A DNA stretch of 10,145 nt, taken from Nitrospirota bacterium (GTDB lineage Bacteria; Nitrospinota_A; UBA7883; JACRGQ01). This document shows positions 1-6,583 of this stretch, in pieces. Where the stretch lies: contig JAJRYM010000090.1 of NCBI GenBank assembly GCA_024275775.1, positions 1-10,145 of the forward strand, written 5' to 3'. How positions within the stretch are numbered: position 1 is the first letter of the stretch; the number at the start of each line of letters is the position of its first letter. The notes beneath the pieces are model-generated. The model was given only the letters and a program-made list of their open reading frames with translations, made no database searches and was not told the DNA's origin. Both the position numbers and the translations under genes were made by a program.

Positions 1-336
1 AACGTCCGCATGGGCGATGCCTACGCGTGGCCGGTAGGCGAGGAGCTTTATCTTCAGAATTTGCATATATCGGAATTCAAGCAGGGCAATGTTTATAACC
101 ATGAACCGATGCGCGACAGGAAACTCCTGCTACACAAAAAGGAAATCCAGCGGCTCATGGTCAAATGCCAGGAAAAAGGGCTTAACATCGTGCCGCTGAA
201 AATTTATTTCAAGAATAGCTGGGTAAAAGTCGAGCTGGGTCTCGGCAAGGGAAAGAAACTTTACGACAAGCGGGAAACGCTCAAGCGGAAGGCCGTTGAA
301 CGGGATCATGAGCGTCAGTTCCGCATAAAAGGCTGA
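1..336 (+). CDS. smpB: SsrA-binding protein SmpB, 5' end missing
   Basis: SmpB binds tmRNA (SsrA) and carries it to stalled ribosomes in trans-translation; it acts in the cytosol. The frame is open from base 1, so the gene begins before the window. The 111 visible codons cover the C-terminal two thirds or more of a family that is usually about 150-160 residues, so roughly 40-45 N-terminal residues are missing. Diagnostic blocks are NLHISEFKQGN followed by NHEP, then RKLLLHKKEI, then LNIVPLKIYF, VKVELGLGKGKKLYDKRET and a basic end (RKAVERDHERQFRIKG). These match the beta-barrel core and the KLYDKRE segment leading into the C-terminal tail that enters the empty mRNA channel. It ends 3 bases before the bioH start, so the two are probably co-transcribed. 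No ssrA gene is visible in the window. The family assignment is secure. Confidence 0.96.
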   Translation, partial: NVRMGDAYAWPVGEELYLQNLHISEFKQGNVYNHEPMRDRKLLLHKKEIQRLMVKCQEKGLNIVPLKIYFKNSWVKVELGLGKGKKLYDKRETLKRKAVERDHERQFRIKG

Positions 337-339
337 GCA

Positions 340-1134
340 TTGCTTGCCCATCGTATAACAGGCATCGGCCAGCCTCTTATCTTCATACACGGCTGGGGCG
401 TAAGTTCATCCGTCTGGAAGAAACAGGTTGAATATTTCTCGGAAAATTTTCGCGTTGTAACAGTCAACCTGCCGGGTCACGGCGGGGCCGCGCCGGTAAC
501 AGGCAGGCTTACAATCCAGCGGTGCGCCGGGATGCTTTCCGATCTGATGGTGAAACAGAATCTTCGCGGAGCGCACCTCGTCGGCTGGTCTTTGGGGGGG
601 CAGGTCGCCGTCCGCGCGGCGCTGGAGCTGGGCGGAGAGTTCGTGAAATCGCTTACGATAGTCGGCGGAACGCCGTGCTACCTTGCGCCGTCCGAAACCG
701 ATAAATGGGCGGTTCATCCCACAAAGGCGCGCTATTTCCAGCGTAAGCTCAAGGTCGGTTTCCGCACGGCGCTTGGTTACTTCATAATGAGTTTTTTCGA
801 GGCGGAGACCGGCCTTGCGGAAAAGGATGCGCAGGAAATAAGGTCTCTTTTTTTCGACGATTCCTTTCCGCCGGACGAAAATTCGGCTATGGAGCTTCTT
901 GAAAGCCTGTATGAAGACGACGTCCGCGCCGAGGCGGGCGGCATGGAGACGCCCTGTTTGATATGCCACGGACAGAGTGATATGATCGTCCCTATCGAAG
1001 TCACAAACTTATGGACGACTCTTTTAAAATCCGCCGAAACGATTCTGTTCGAGGAGTGCGGCCACGCGCCTTTCCTCAGCAGACCGTCGGTCTTTAACGC
1101 GGCGCTTAAAGATTTTCTAGGCCGTTGCGCATGA
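340..1134 (+). CDS. bioH: BioH-like pimeloyl-ACP methyl ester carboxylesterase
   Basis: A 264-residue alpha/beta hydrolase, about the length of E. coli BioH (256). BioH removes the methyl group from pimeloyl-ACP methyl ester, ending the fatty-acid-synthase elongation that BioC starts. Visible features are the oxyanion segment IFIHGWG (14-20), the nucleophile elbow GWSLGG with Ser84, GGTPCYLA after it (109-116), the acid residue Asp214 in GQSDMIVP, and the catalytic His242 in GHAPF. The HGWG, GWSLGG and HAPF wording is typical of BioH rather than of generic hydrolases. The start is TTG at 340, chosen because AAAAGG at 327-332 sits 7 bases before it and the protein then begins just ahead of the first beta strand. 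It follows smpB by 3 bases and overlaps bioC by 4 bases (ATGA at 1131-1134). The neighbouring bioC makes the BioH role much more likely than another esterase, but substrate is inferred. Confidence 0.9.
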   Translation: MLAHRITGIGQPLIFIHGWGVSSSVWKKQVEYFSENFRVVTVNLPGHGGAAPVTGRLTIQRCAGMLSDLMVKQNLRGAHLVGWSLGGQVAVRAALELGGEFVKSLTIVGGTPCYLAPSETDKWAVHPTKARYFQRKLKVGFRTALGYFIMSFFEAETGLAEKDAQEIRSLFFDDSFPPDENSAMELLESLYEDDVRAEAGGMETPCLICHGQSDMIVPIEVTNLWTTLLKSAETILFEECGHAPFLSRPSVFNAALKDFLGRCA

Positions 1135-1907
1135 TTACCGAAAGAGTAAAAAAATCGTTCGGCAAAAGCGCCTCCAGATACGACAGATACGGCGCTTTCC
1201 AGAAAGAAGTTTCCCGGGAACTTGTTCAGGAATTTTCCGGCGATATTTTTCCCGCGCCCCGCATGATACTGGATATCGGAAGCGGCACCGGTTTTACTTC
1301 GAGGGATGCCGCCGAGAGATGGCCCGAATCGGACGTAACGGCGATTGATATCGCTCCGCCGATGGCATCGGCCACGCGCCGTGCCGGCGTTTCGCGTTCC
1401 ATAGCCGCAGACGTAGGGAAGCTTCCCTTTCGGGAAAAAGGCTTCGACCTTGCGGTATCTTCGCTGGCCTTGCAGTGGACGCCCCAGAACGCGGAGCTTT
1501 TCGGCGAAATAGCGGGGGTGCTCAGAAAGCGAGGAGCGCTTTTGTTCAGCACGCTGGGACCCGGCACTCTTATCGAGCTGAGAACTGCCTATGATCGCGC
1601 CTGCCGTGAATGCACTGGTGAAGAAGCGCGGTTCGCGCCACTGCCGGGCATGGCGGAGATTGCACGGAATATGCGGTCGGCCGGCTTCCAAGAGGTTGCG
1701 GGCAAAACTGTATCCGTTGTGAAAAGTTACGATTCGGTTGAAACTCTTCTAAAAACGCTTAAAGGGATAGGCGCTACGGCGCCCGGCAGGCCGGACAACC
1801 TCCCGCGGAGAGACGTTCTGAGAAAAACCGTCGATATCTATTCCAAACTAGGCCGTACGGTGCAGGCCACTTACAGAGTTGTTTATCTATCGGGGATAAA
1901 GGGATGA
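1131..1907 (+). CDS. bioC: Malonyl-ACP O-methyltransferase BioC
   Basis: BioC uses S-adenosylmethionine to methylate the free carboxyl of malonyl-ACP, disguising it so that fatty acid synthase can elongate it to pimeloyl-ACP methyl ester. The 258-residue protein is close to E. coli BioC (251). It opens with ITERVKKSFGKSASRYD, the BioC N-terminal pattern (fAx3YD). A class I methyltransferase fold follows: motif I ILDIGSGTG (46-54), the acidic AIDIAPPM (71-78), AADVGKLPF (92-100) and FDLAVSSLALQW (105-116). A late LKGIGAT block (210-216) is a specific BioC signature shared with the E. coli enzyme. The ATG at 1131 is preferred over an in-frame TTG at 1125 because it forms the ATGA overlap with the bioH stop and matches family starts. 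The 3' end overlaps bioD-bioA by 4 bases (1904-1907). Identity is secure. Confidence 0.94.
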   Translation: MITERVKKSFGKSASRYDRYGAFQKEVSRELVQEFSGDIFPAPRMILDIGSGTGFTSRDAAERWPESDVTAIDIAPPMASATRRAGVSRSIAADVGKLPFREKGFDLAVSSLALQWTPQNAELFGEIAGVLRKRGALLFSTLGPGTLIELRTAYDRACRECTGEEARFAPLPGMAEIARNMRSAGFQEVAGKTVSVVKSYDSVETLLKTLKGIGATAPGRPDNLPRRDVLRKTVDIYSKLGRTVQATYRVVYLSGIKG

Positions 1908-4009
1908 AACACAAAGGGCTTTTTGTAACCGGCGTCGGAACCGGCGTGGGGAAAACCGTGGCGGCCGGGGCGCTGGCGCATTTACTGCGGAAAGCCGGCA
2001 GGAACGTGGGAGCGATGAAACCTGTTCAGACCGGCGTGAAAACCGAAAAAGGAAAACCGGCCTCGCCGGATCTTGATTTCATACGGAAAATATCCCGCGC
2101 GGACGACCCGATAAACCTTGCCGTGCCGTACTGTTTCACGGCGCCTCTTTCCCCTTATCACGCGGCGAAGAAAGAAAACAGAAATATAGATTTAAGCAGG
2201 ATAGTTTCTTCTTTCGAGGAGCTGTCGGAAAACCGCGATCTGGTGATTGTGGAAGGAGCCGGCGGTTTAATGGTTCCGCTCACCGAGAAAAGTTTCTGGC
2301 CCGACCTCATAAAACTGCTGAATATACCGGTAGTCATCGTAACTCATGCGGAACTGGGGATGATACATCAGACGCTCAGCGCCATCCTCTCGGCGGAGAT
2401 GAACGGACTGGAAATAGCCGGGCTGTTTGTGGTTGAGACGCGGGCGAAAAAACATCCCGAACCGGATGTGGAATGGATTGAAAAGGTCGGGCATTACCCC
2501 GTTTTGGGCGTGCTTCCGTTTACCGACGCCGTTAGGCATGGAGATGTTGACAGTAAAAAATTCCGCGCCCACGTTGAAGAACATGTTTCGGCAAAAGAGC
2601 TGATAACTTTTCTGAACCGCGGCACGGCGCCGTCGCTGAGGAAGAAGCTGGAATCGACCGACAGGGAATGCGTTTGGCATCCGTTTACGCAGATGAGGGA
2701 ATGGGTGGAAGAGGATATGCTGATAATCGATTCGGCGCATGGAATGAAGCTCAGAGATATTGGGGGCAAGGAATATTACGACGGCCATTCGGCGTATTGG
2801 GTGAACGTGCACGGCCACGGCAACCCCCGGCTTGTGAGAACCCTTGCCAAACAGGCGGCCCGGCTTGAACATTCGACATTTCTAGGGCTCAGCCATCGCC
2901 CCGCTATAGAGCTGGCCGGCCGGCTTGTGGATATAACTCCGGCGCCGCTTAAAAAAGTATTTTATTCCGACAACGGCTCCACGGCCGTGGAGGTGGGGCT
3001 GAAGATGGCCGTACAGTATTTCCGGCAGAGGGAAAAACCTCAGCCGAAAAAAACGAAATTCATAGCGCTTGGCGAAGCGTACCACGGCGATACGCTTGGC
3101 GCGATGAGCGTGGGCGGGGTGGAGATGTACCGCAAACTGTTCGGCCCGCTGTTGACCGATGTGATATTTACGCCATCGCCTTACTGTTACCGGTGCCCCC
3201 TTGGGAAAACGTATCACGACTGCTCGCTCGCCTGCGCGGCGGAGATGGAAAAAATCGTCGCCGAAAACCACAAGGAGACGGCCGCTTTCATAATAGAGCC
3301 GAGGGTGCAATGCCCCGGCGGCATCATAACCGCTCCGCGAGGGTATCTGGCAAGAGTGCGCGAAGCCTGCTCTAAATACGATGTTTTGATGATAGCCGAC
3401 GAAGTTGCCGTAGGTTTCGGCAGGACGGGACGGATGTTCGCCTGCGAGCATGAGGAGGTAGAGCCGGATATCATGGCTATCTCGAAAGCTCTGGGCGGTG
3501 GCGTACTGCCGATAGCGGCTACCATGGCCACCGACGAAATTTATAACGCTTTCCTTGGAAGTTACGACGAGCGGAAAACCTTTTTCCACGGCCATACCTT
3601 CACCGCCAATCCGCCCGCCTGCGCCGTGGCGCTTGAATCGCTTAAACTTTACGGGGAAGGGAAGATTATCGAATCTCTGGAAGCCAAAAGCCAGCATCTG
3701 AGCGACCTGCTGGTAAGGTTTGAAAACCTGCCCCACGTCGGGGATATACGCCAGTTGGGAATGATATCTGGCATCGAACTGGTAAAAAACAGGGAAACGA
3801 AAGAACCGTTTTCACCGTCGCTGAGAACCGGCCAGAAAGTGATACTGGAAGCCCGCAAAAGAGGATTGATTATAAGACCTCTCGGCGATATTGTGGTATT
3901 CTTTCCGATATTGACCGCTACCGCTGACGACCTTGGGAAAATGACGGATATACTGTACGAGTCAATCGCCTCCGCTACCGCAGGTTTCGAAGGGAACGCA
4001 CCTTTCTGA
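1904..4009 (+). CDS. Bifunctional BioD-BioA fusion: dethiobiotin synthetase plus DAPA aminotransferase
   Basis: One unbroken 701-codon frame joins two biotin enzymes. Residues about 1-235 are BioD, which carboxylates and cyclises 7,8-diaminopelargonate (DAPA) with ATP. It has a P-loop GVGTGVGKT (10-18), MKPVQTG (38-44) with Lys40, and VEGAGGLMVPL (116-126). After a short linker (about 236-255), residues about 256-690 are BioA, the PLP-dependent aminotransferase that makes DAPA. This part shows WHPFTQM (258-264), DNGSTAVEV (356-364), AYHGDTLGAM (392-401), IIEPRVQCPGG (463-473), ADEVAVGFGRTG (498-509), the PLP lysine Lys528 in SKALGGG, and GHTFTANPPAC (563-573). All expected catalytic motifs of both halves are present, so both are probably active. 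The ATG at 1904 overlaps the bioC stop and has GGGGAT about 7 bases upstream. The domain order is reversed relative to the reaction order (BioA first, then BioD) but equals the order known from plant and fungal bifunctional enzymes (BIO3-BIO1 in Arabidopsis). Confidence 0.94.
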   Translation: MKHKGLFVTGVGTGVGKTVAAGALAHLLRKAGRNVGAMKPVQTGVKTEKGKPASPDLDFIRKISRADDPINLAVPYCFTAPLSPYHAAKKENRNIDLSRIVSSFEELSENRDLVIVEGAGGLMVPLTEKSFWPDLIKLLNIPVVIVTHAELGMIHQTLSAILSAEMNGLEIAGLFVVETRAKKHPEPDVEWIEKVGHYPVLGVLPFTDAVRHGDVDSKKFRAHVEEHVSAKELITFLNRGTAPSLRKKLESTDRECVWHPFTQMREWVEEDMLIIDSAHGMKLRDIGGKEYYDGHSAYWVNVHGHGNPRLVRTLAKQAARLEHSTFLGLSHRPAIELAGRLVDITPAPLKKVFYSDNGSTAVEVGLKMAVQYFRQREKPQPKKTKFIALGEAYHGDTLGAMSVGGVEMYRKLFGPLLTDVIFTPSPYCYRCPLGKTYHDCSLACAAEMEKIVAENHKETAAFIIEPRVQCPGGIITAPRGYLARVREACSKYDVLMIADEVAVGFGRTGRMFACEHEEVEPDIMAISKALGGGVLPIAATMATDEIYNAFLGSYDERKTFFHGHTFTANPPACAVALESLKLYGEGKIIESLEAKSQHLSDLLVRFENLPHVGDIRQLGMISGIELVKNRETKEPFSPSLRTGQKVILEARKRGLIIRPLGDIVVFFPILTATADDLGKMTDILYESIASATAGFEGNAPF

Positions 4010-4049
4010 AACCGACCGAAAATTCAAAAATAATAATGATGTGGGTGTA

Positions 4050-5462
4050 ATGGAAGAGATGGAAAAAAAGTTCCACGATGAATGCGCCGTTTTCGGCATA
4101 TACGGCTCGCCGGAAGCGGCGAACGTCACCTATCTGGGCCTTTACGCCCAGCAACATCGCGGGCAGGAGAGCGCAGGCATTGTTTCCTCGGATGGCGAGG
4201 ATCATCATATGGTACTCGGCATGGGGCTTGTGGCGGATGTGTTCAAAAAAGATGCTATCGCCCGCCTCATGGGGGATATAGCCATCGGCCACAACCGTTA
4301 TTCCACCACCGGCGAATCGCATATCAAAAACTGCCAGCCGCTCGCCATAGAGTACGCCAACGGCTATCTTGCGCTTGCCCACAACGGCAACCTCGTGAAC
4401 GCGGCGTCGGTGCGGGCTGAGCTTGAGGAGCGCGGTTCGATTTTCCGTTCAAGCATGGATACCGAAGTGATTTCGCACCTTATCGCCAAATCGGCCGAAA
4501 AGAGCTTCCTTCCCCGCGTTGTGGACGCTTTCCATCAGGTAAGCGGGGCGTATTCGCTTCTGGCGATGAATGAAAATGAAATGATTGCCGTGCGGGACCC
4601 TTACGGATTCCGCCCGCTTGCGATGGGGAAATTGGGCGACGCCACGCTGTTCGCGTCCGAAACCTGCGCGTTCGACCTCATAGGAGGCGAATACGTAAGG
4701 GATGTCGAACCGGGCGAGCTCGTTCATGTTTCGCCGGAAGGTGTGAAATCATTTTTCCCGTTCCAGAAAAAACCGCATCGCCACTGTGTTTTCGAGTTCG
4801 TTTACTTCGCGCGGCCGGACAGCATCATTTTCGGCGAGTCGGTACACAGGATAAGGAAGGGGTTCGGCCGGGAGCTCGCCCATGAGGCGCCAGTAGATGC
4901 CGATCTTGTAATCCCCGTGCCGGATTCGGGCGTGCCGGCGGCTATGGGGTACGCGGAGGAGTCCGGCATACCGTTCGACATGGGGATGATAAGAAACCAT
5001 TACATAGGGCGCACTTTCATAGAGCCTGAAAACCGTATTCGGCATTTCGGCGTCAAAATCAAACTGAACCCGATTCGTGAGCTGATAAAAAACAAAAGGG
5101 TGGTAGTGGTTGACGATTCCATAGTGCGCGGGACTACCTGCAAGAAGATAATCGGCATGATAAAAGCGGCCGGCGCGAAAGAGGTTCACATGCGGATAAG
5201 CTCGCCGCCCACAATCTGCCCTTGCTTTTACGGCATAGATACTCCCACAAAAGGGGAACTGGCCGCGGCGAATTTCACGGTGGAGGAGATACGGCAGTTT
5301 CTCAAGGCCGACACGCTGGCCTACCTTTCCAAGGAAAGGATGCTCTCCCTTTTCAAGAATGGAGGGGAAGACTTCTGCACCGCCTGCTTCGACGGGAATT
5401 ACCCGATAAAACGGTACGATATGGATATCCTTCAGCCGGAGCTCTTCGAATACCGAAGATAG
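4050..5462 (+). CDS. purF: Amidophosphoribosyltransferase (glutamine PRPP amidotransferase)
   Basis: PurF makes 5-phosphoribosylamine from PRPP and glutamine, the first committed step of purine synthesis. Counting from ATG 4050 the protein has 470 residues, near the B. subtilis enzyme (476). It has an 11-residue propeptide followed by Cys12 in DECAVFGIYG, the N-terminal nucleophile after processing. The glutaminase half shows QQHRGQESAGI (34-44), GHNRYSTTG (80-88) and HNGNLVNA (111-118). The phosphoribosyltransferase half has the PRPP loop VVVDDSIVRGTT (352-363). Cys246 (HCVFEF), Cys392 (PCFYGID), Cys443 and Cys446 (FCTAC) occupy the places of the [4Fe-4S] ligands in the Bacillus-type enzyme. 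The start is uncertain: GTG 4041 and ATG 4059 are in frame, and no strong ribosome binding site marks any of them; ATG 4050 has a weak GTGGGTG upstream. It lies 40 bases after bioD-bioA and may be read through from it. Confidence 0.95.
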   Translation: MEEMEKKFHDECAVFGIYGSPEAANVTYLGLYAQQHRGQESAGIVSSDGEDHHMVLGMGLVADVFKKDAIARLMGDIAIGHNRYSTTGESHIKNCQPLAIEYANGYLALAHNGNLVNAASVRAELEERGSIFRSSMDTEVISHLIAKSAEKSFLPRVVDAFHQVSGAYSLLAMNENEMIAVRDPYGFRPLAMGKLGDATLFASETCAFDLIGGEYVRDVEPGELVHVSPEGVKSFFPFQKKPHRHCVFEFVYFARPDSIIFGESVHRIRKGFGRELAHEAPVDADLVIPVPDSGVPAAMGYAEESGIPFDMGMIRNHYIGRTFIEPENRIRHFGVKIKLNPIRELIKNKRVVVVDDSIVRGTTCKKIIGMIKAAGAKEVHMRISSPPTICPCFYGIDTPTKGELAAANFTVEEIRQFLKADTLAYLSKERMLSLFKNGGEDFCTACFDGNYPIKRYDMDILQPELFEYRR

Positions 5463-5550
5463 CCGCTTTTTACTTTCGCTGTGGCGGGATACCGGCGTAC
5501 TTCACCTTTAAACGGGGATAAATGTTATTCTTTTAAGTTATCTTCGGCGG

Positions 5551-5581
5551 AAGGCGGGCTTTAATCGCCTTGACTTAAGCC
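5551..5581 (+). other. Two mutually exclusive hairpins upstream of the ABC operon
   Basis: AAGGCG (5551-5556) can pair perfectly with CGCCTT (5566-5571) around a 9-base loop. Alternatively GGCTTTAA (5557-5564) can pair with TTAAGCC (5575-5581) with one bulged T; this uses the loop of the first hairpin and encloses its right arm, so both cannot form together. Neither is followed by a T-run, so an ordinary terminator is unlikely. They may be chance, or part of a leader that changes fold. Confidence 0.3.
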
Positions 5582-5624
5582 GGTGTGGATTTTATTGAAA
5601 ATGAACCGTTTTATGTTCTTTAAT
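5570..5624 (+). promoter_or_regulatory. Possible promoter(s) for the ABC operon
   Basis: Two weak sigma70-like arrangements are visible. One has TTGACT (5570-5575), 17 bases, then TATTGA (5593-5598), with a poor -10. The other has TTGAAA (5595-5600), 18 bases, then TTTAAT (5619-5624), each five of six to consensus. The second would start transcription near base 5631, almost at the ATPase start codon, giving a nearly leaderless mRNA. Neither is proven; the AT-rich context makes chance matches easy. Confidence 0.27.
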
Positions 5625-5636
5625 ATTCGGCAATGA
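5601..5636 (+). CDS. Possible 11-codon leader ORF overlapping the ABC ATPase start
   Basis: A short frame ATG 5601 to TGA 5634-5636 would encode MNRFMFFNIRQ; an in-frame GTG at 5583 could lengthen it to 17 residues. Its stop overlaps the ATPase start as ATGA (5633-5636), the same arrangement as every downstream junction of this operon. The ATPase has no visible ribosome binding site, so re-initiation from this frame could supply translation. However the leader itself also lacks a clear ribosome binding site, and a frame this short arises easily by chance. No family is recognised. Confidence 0.22.
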   Translation: MNRFMFFNIRQ

Positions 5637-6583
5637 TTGAAGTAAACGAATTGACGAAAAGTTACGGCAATCTGATTGCCGTCGATCGCATCTCCTTCAG
5701 CGTAGGCAAAGGGGAGATTCTGGGATTTCTCGGCCCCAACGGTTCGGGAAAAACATCCACGATGCGCATTCTTACCTGTTTCATGCCTCCCACTTCCGGC
5801 AAAGCTGTGGTGGCGGGGTACGACTGTTTTGAACAGCCGCTGGAAGTTAAAAGACGGGTCGGGTATCTGCCGGAATCGGTTCCTCTTTACAGGGAGCTGA
5901 AGGTTCTCGAGTTTCTGGCATTCGTGGCGCGGGCGAGAGGCCTCTGGGGCGATAAAAAGAAGAGAAAGGTTGGCGAGGCGATGGAGCTAACCGGCCTTGG
6001 CGGCGTAGAGGGAAAGCTTATAGGCAAGCTTTCAAAAGGGTTTCGCCAGCGCGTAGGCATTGCGCAGGCTCTTCTTAACGACCCGCCGGTGCTTATTCTG
6101 GACGAGCCGACCGAAGGGCTGGACCCGAAGCAGATAGTGGAAGTACGCAAAGTAATAAAAAACCTGGCCGAAGGCGAGCGGACGGTTATTCTTAGCACCC
6201 ATATTCTTCCCGAAGTATCCCTCCTCTGCGACCGCGTGGTCATTATTCATAAGGGCAGGATAGTGGCGGAAGACAGGCCGGACAGTCTCGTGGCCGGCAG
6301 TCAGAACAGACCGGTGTTGGAAATCGCGGTAGAGGGAAAGCGGGAGGATGCCGATAACTGCGTGAGTGCTGTTGAAGGCGTTACGGATGTGAGATTCGCC
6401 GAGTCGCCCCGGCCGGAAGAGGTGAGGCTGGTGGTTGAAACGGAGCCGGAACGGGATATAAGGCCTTTGCTTTCGGCCGCGATTGTTCAGAAAGGGCTGG
6501 GACTGCTGGAAATTAAAAAGAAACTCCTCACGCTGGAAGATGTTTTTGTCAACCTGGTTACGGAGGAAGATACGAAAGAATGA
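5633..6583 (+). CDS. ABC transporter ATPase, GldA-like
   Basis: A 316-residue cytosolic nucleotide-binding subunit that powers the ABC-2 permease encoded next. It shows Walker A GPNGSGKT (34-41), GYLPE in the Q-loop place (77-81), the signature LSKGFRQRV (133-141), Walker B VLILDE with Glu158 (153-158), the D-loop EGLDP (161-165) and the switch His190 in LSTHIL. A further domain of about 100 residues after the core, ending LLTLEDVFVNLV, is typical of GldA/CcmA-type ATPases. The ATG start is fixed because an in-frame TAA lies 12 bases upstream (5621-5623), yet no Shine-Dalgarno sequence precedes it. It is the first gene of a coupled operon and overlaps the permease by 4 bases (ATGA 6580-6583). 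The family is secure; the transported substrate is unknown. Confidence 0.93.
   Translation: MIEVNELTKSYGNLIAVDRISFSVGKGEILGFLGPNGSGKTSTMRILTCFMPPTSGKAVVAGYDCFEQPLEVKRRVGYLPESVPLYRELKVLEFLAFVARARGLWGDKKKRKVGEAMELTGLGGVEGKLIGKLSKGFRQRVGIAQALLNDPPVLILDEPTEGLDPKQIVEVRKVIKNLAEGERTVILSTHILPEVSLLCDRVVIIHKGRIVAEDRPDSLVAGSQNRPVLEIAVEGKREDADNCVSAVEGVTDVRFAESPRPEEVRLVVETEPERDIRPLLSAAIVQKGLGLLEIKKKLLTLEDVFVNLVTEEDTKE

Larger units (their letters stand above)
5463..5632 (+). other. Intergenic region between purF and the ABC operon
   Basis: This 170-base stretch is the only sizeable gap in the window. It is AT-richer than its neighbours. It contains a small CTTC-GGCG-GAAG hairpin (5542-5553), two overlapping larger hairpins (5551-5571 and 5557-5581), promoter-like hexamers and a tiny open frame ending in the next start codon. 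No hairpin is followed by a good T-run, so no convincing rho-independent terminator for purF is seen. Confidence 0.7.

Noticed and set aside
1..336. tmRNA (ssrA) gene near smpB
   Set aside because: smpB and ssrA are sometimes neighbours, but no tRNA-like ends or tag-encoding frame were seen in this window.
1125..1130. TTG at 1125 as the bioC start
   Set aside because: It adds only two residues, removes the ATGA overlap, and BioC proteins align better from the ATG at 1131.
777..1691. Long open frame on the minus strand (304 codons) across bioH and bioC
   Set aside because: It lies wholly opposite two well-identified genes, shows no recognisable motifs, and has the composition expected of an antisense shadow.
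2882..3736. Long minus-strand open frame (284 codons) opposite the BioA domain
   Set aside because: It is antisense to highly conserved aminotransferase motifs, has no family resemblance, and is rich in Arg/His/Phe in the way typical of reverse reads.
4036..4050. Four-codon frame ATG ATG TGG GTG TAA just before purF
   Set aside because: Its stop shares one base with ATG 4050, which could hint at coupling, but four codons without a ribosome binding site in an AT-rich spacer are easily chance.
5463..5600. Rho-independent terminator after purF
   Set aside because: Hairpins exist but none is followed by a run of T, and the stems are short, so a terminator call is not supported.
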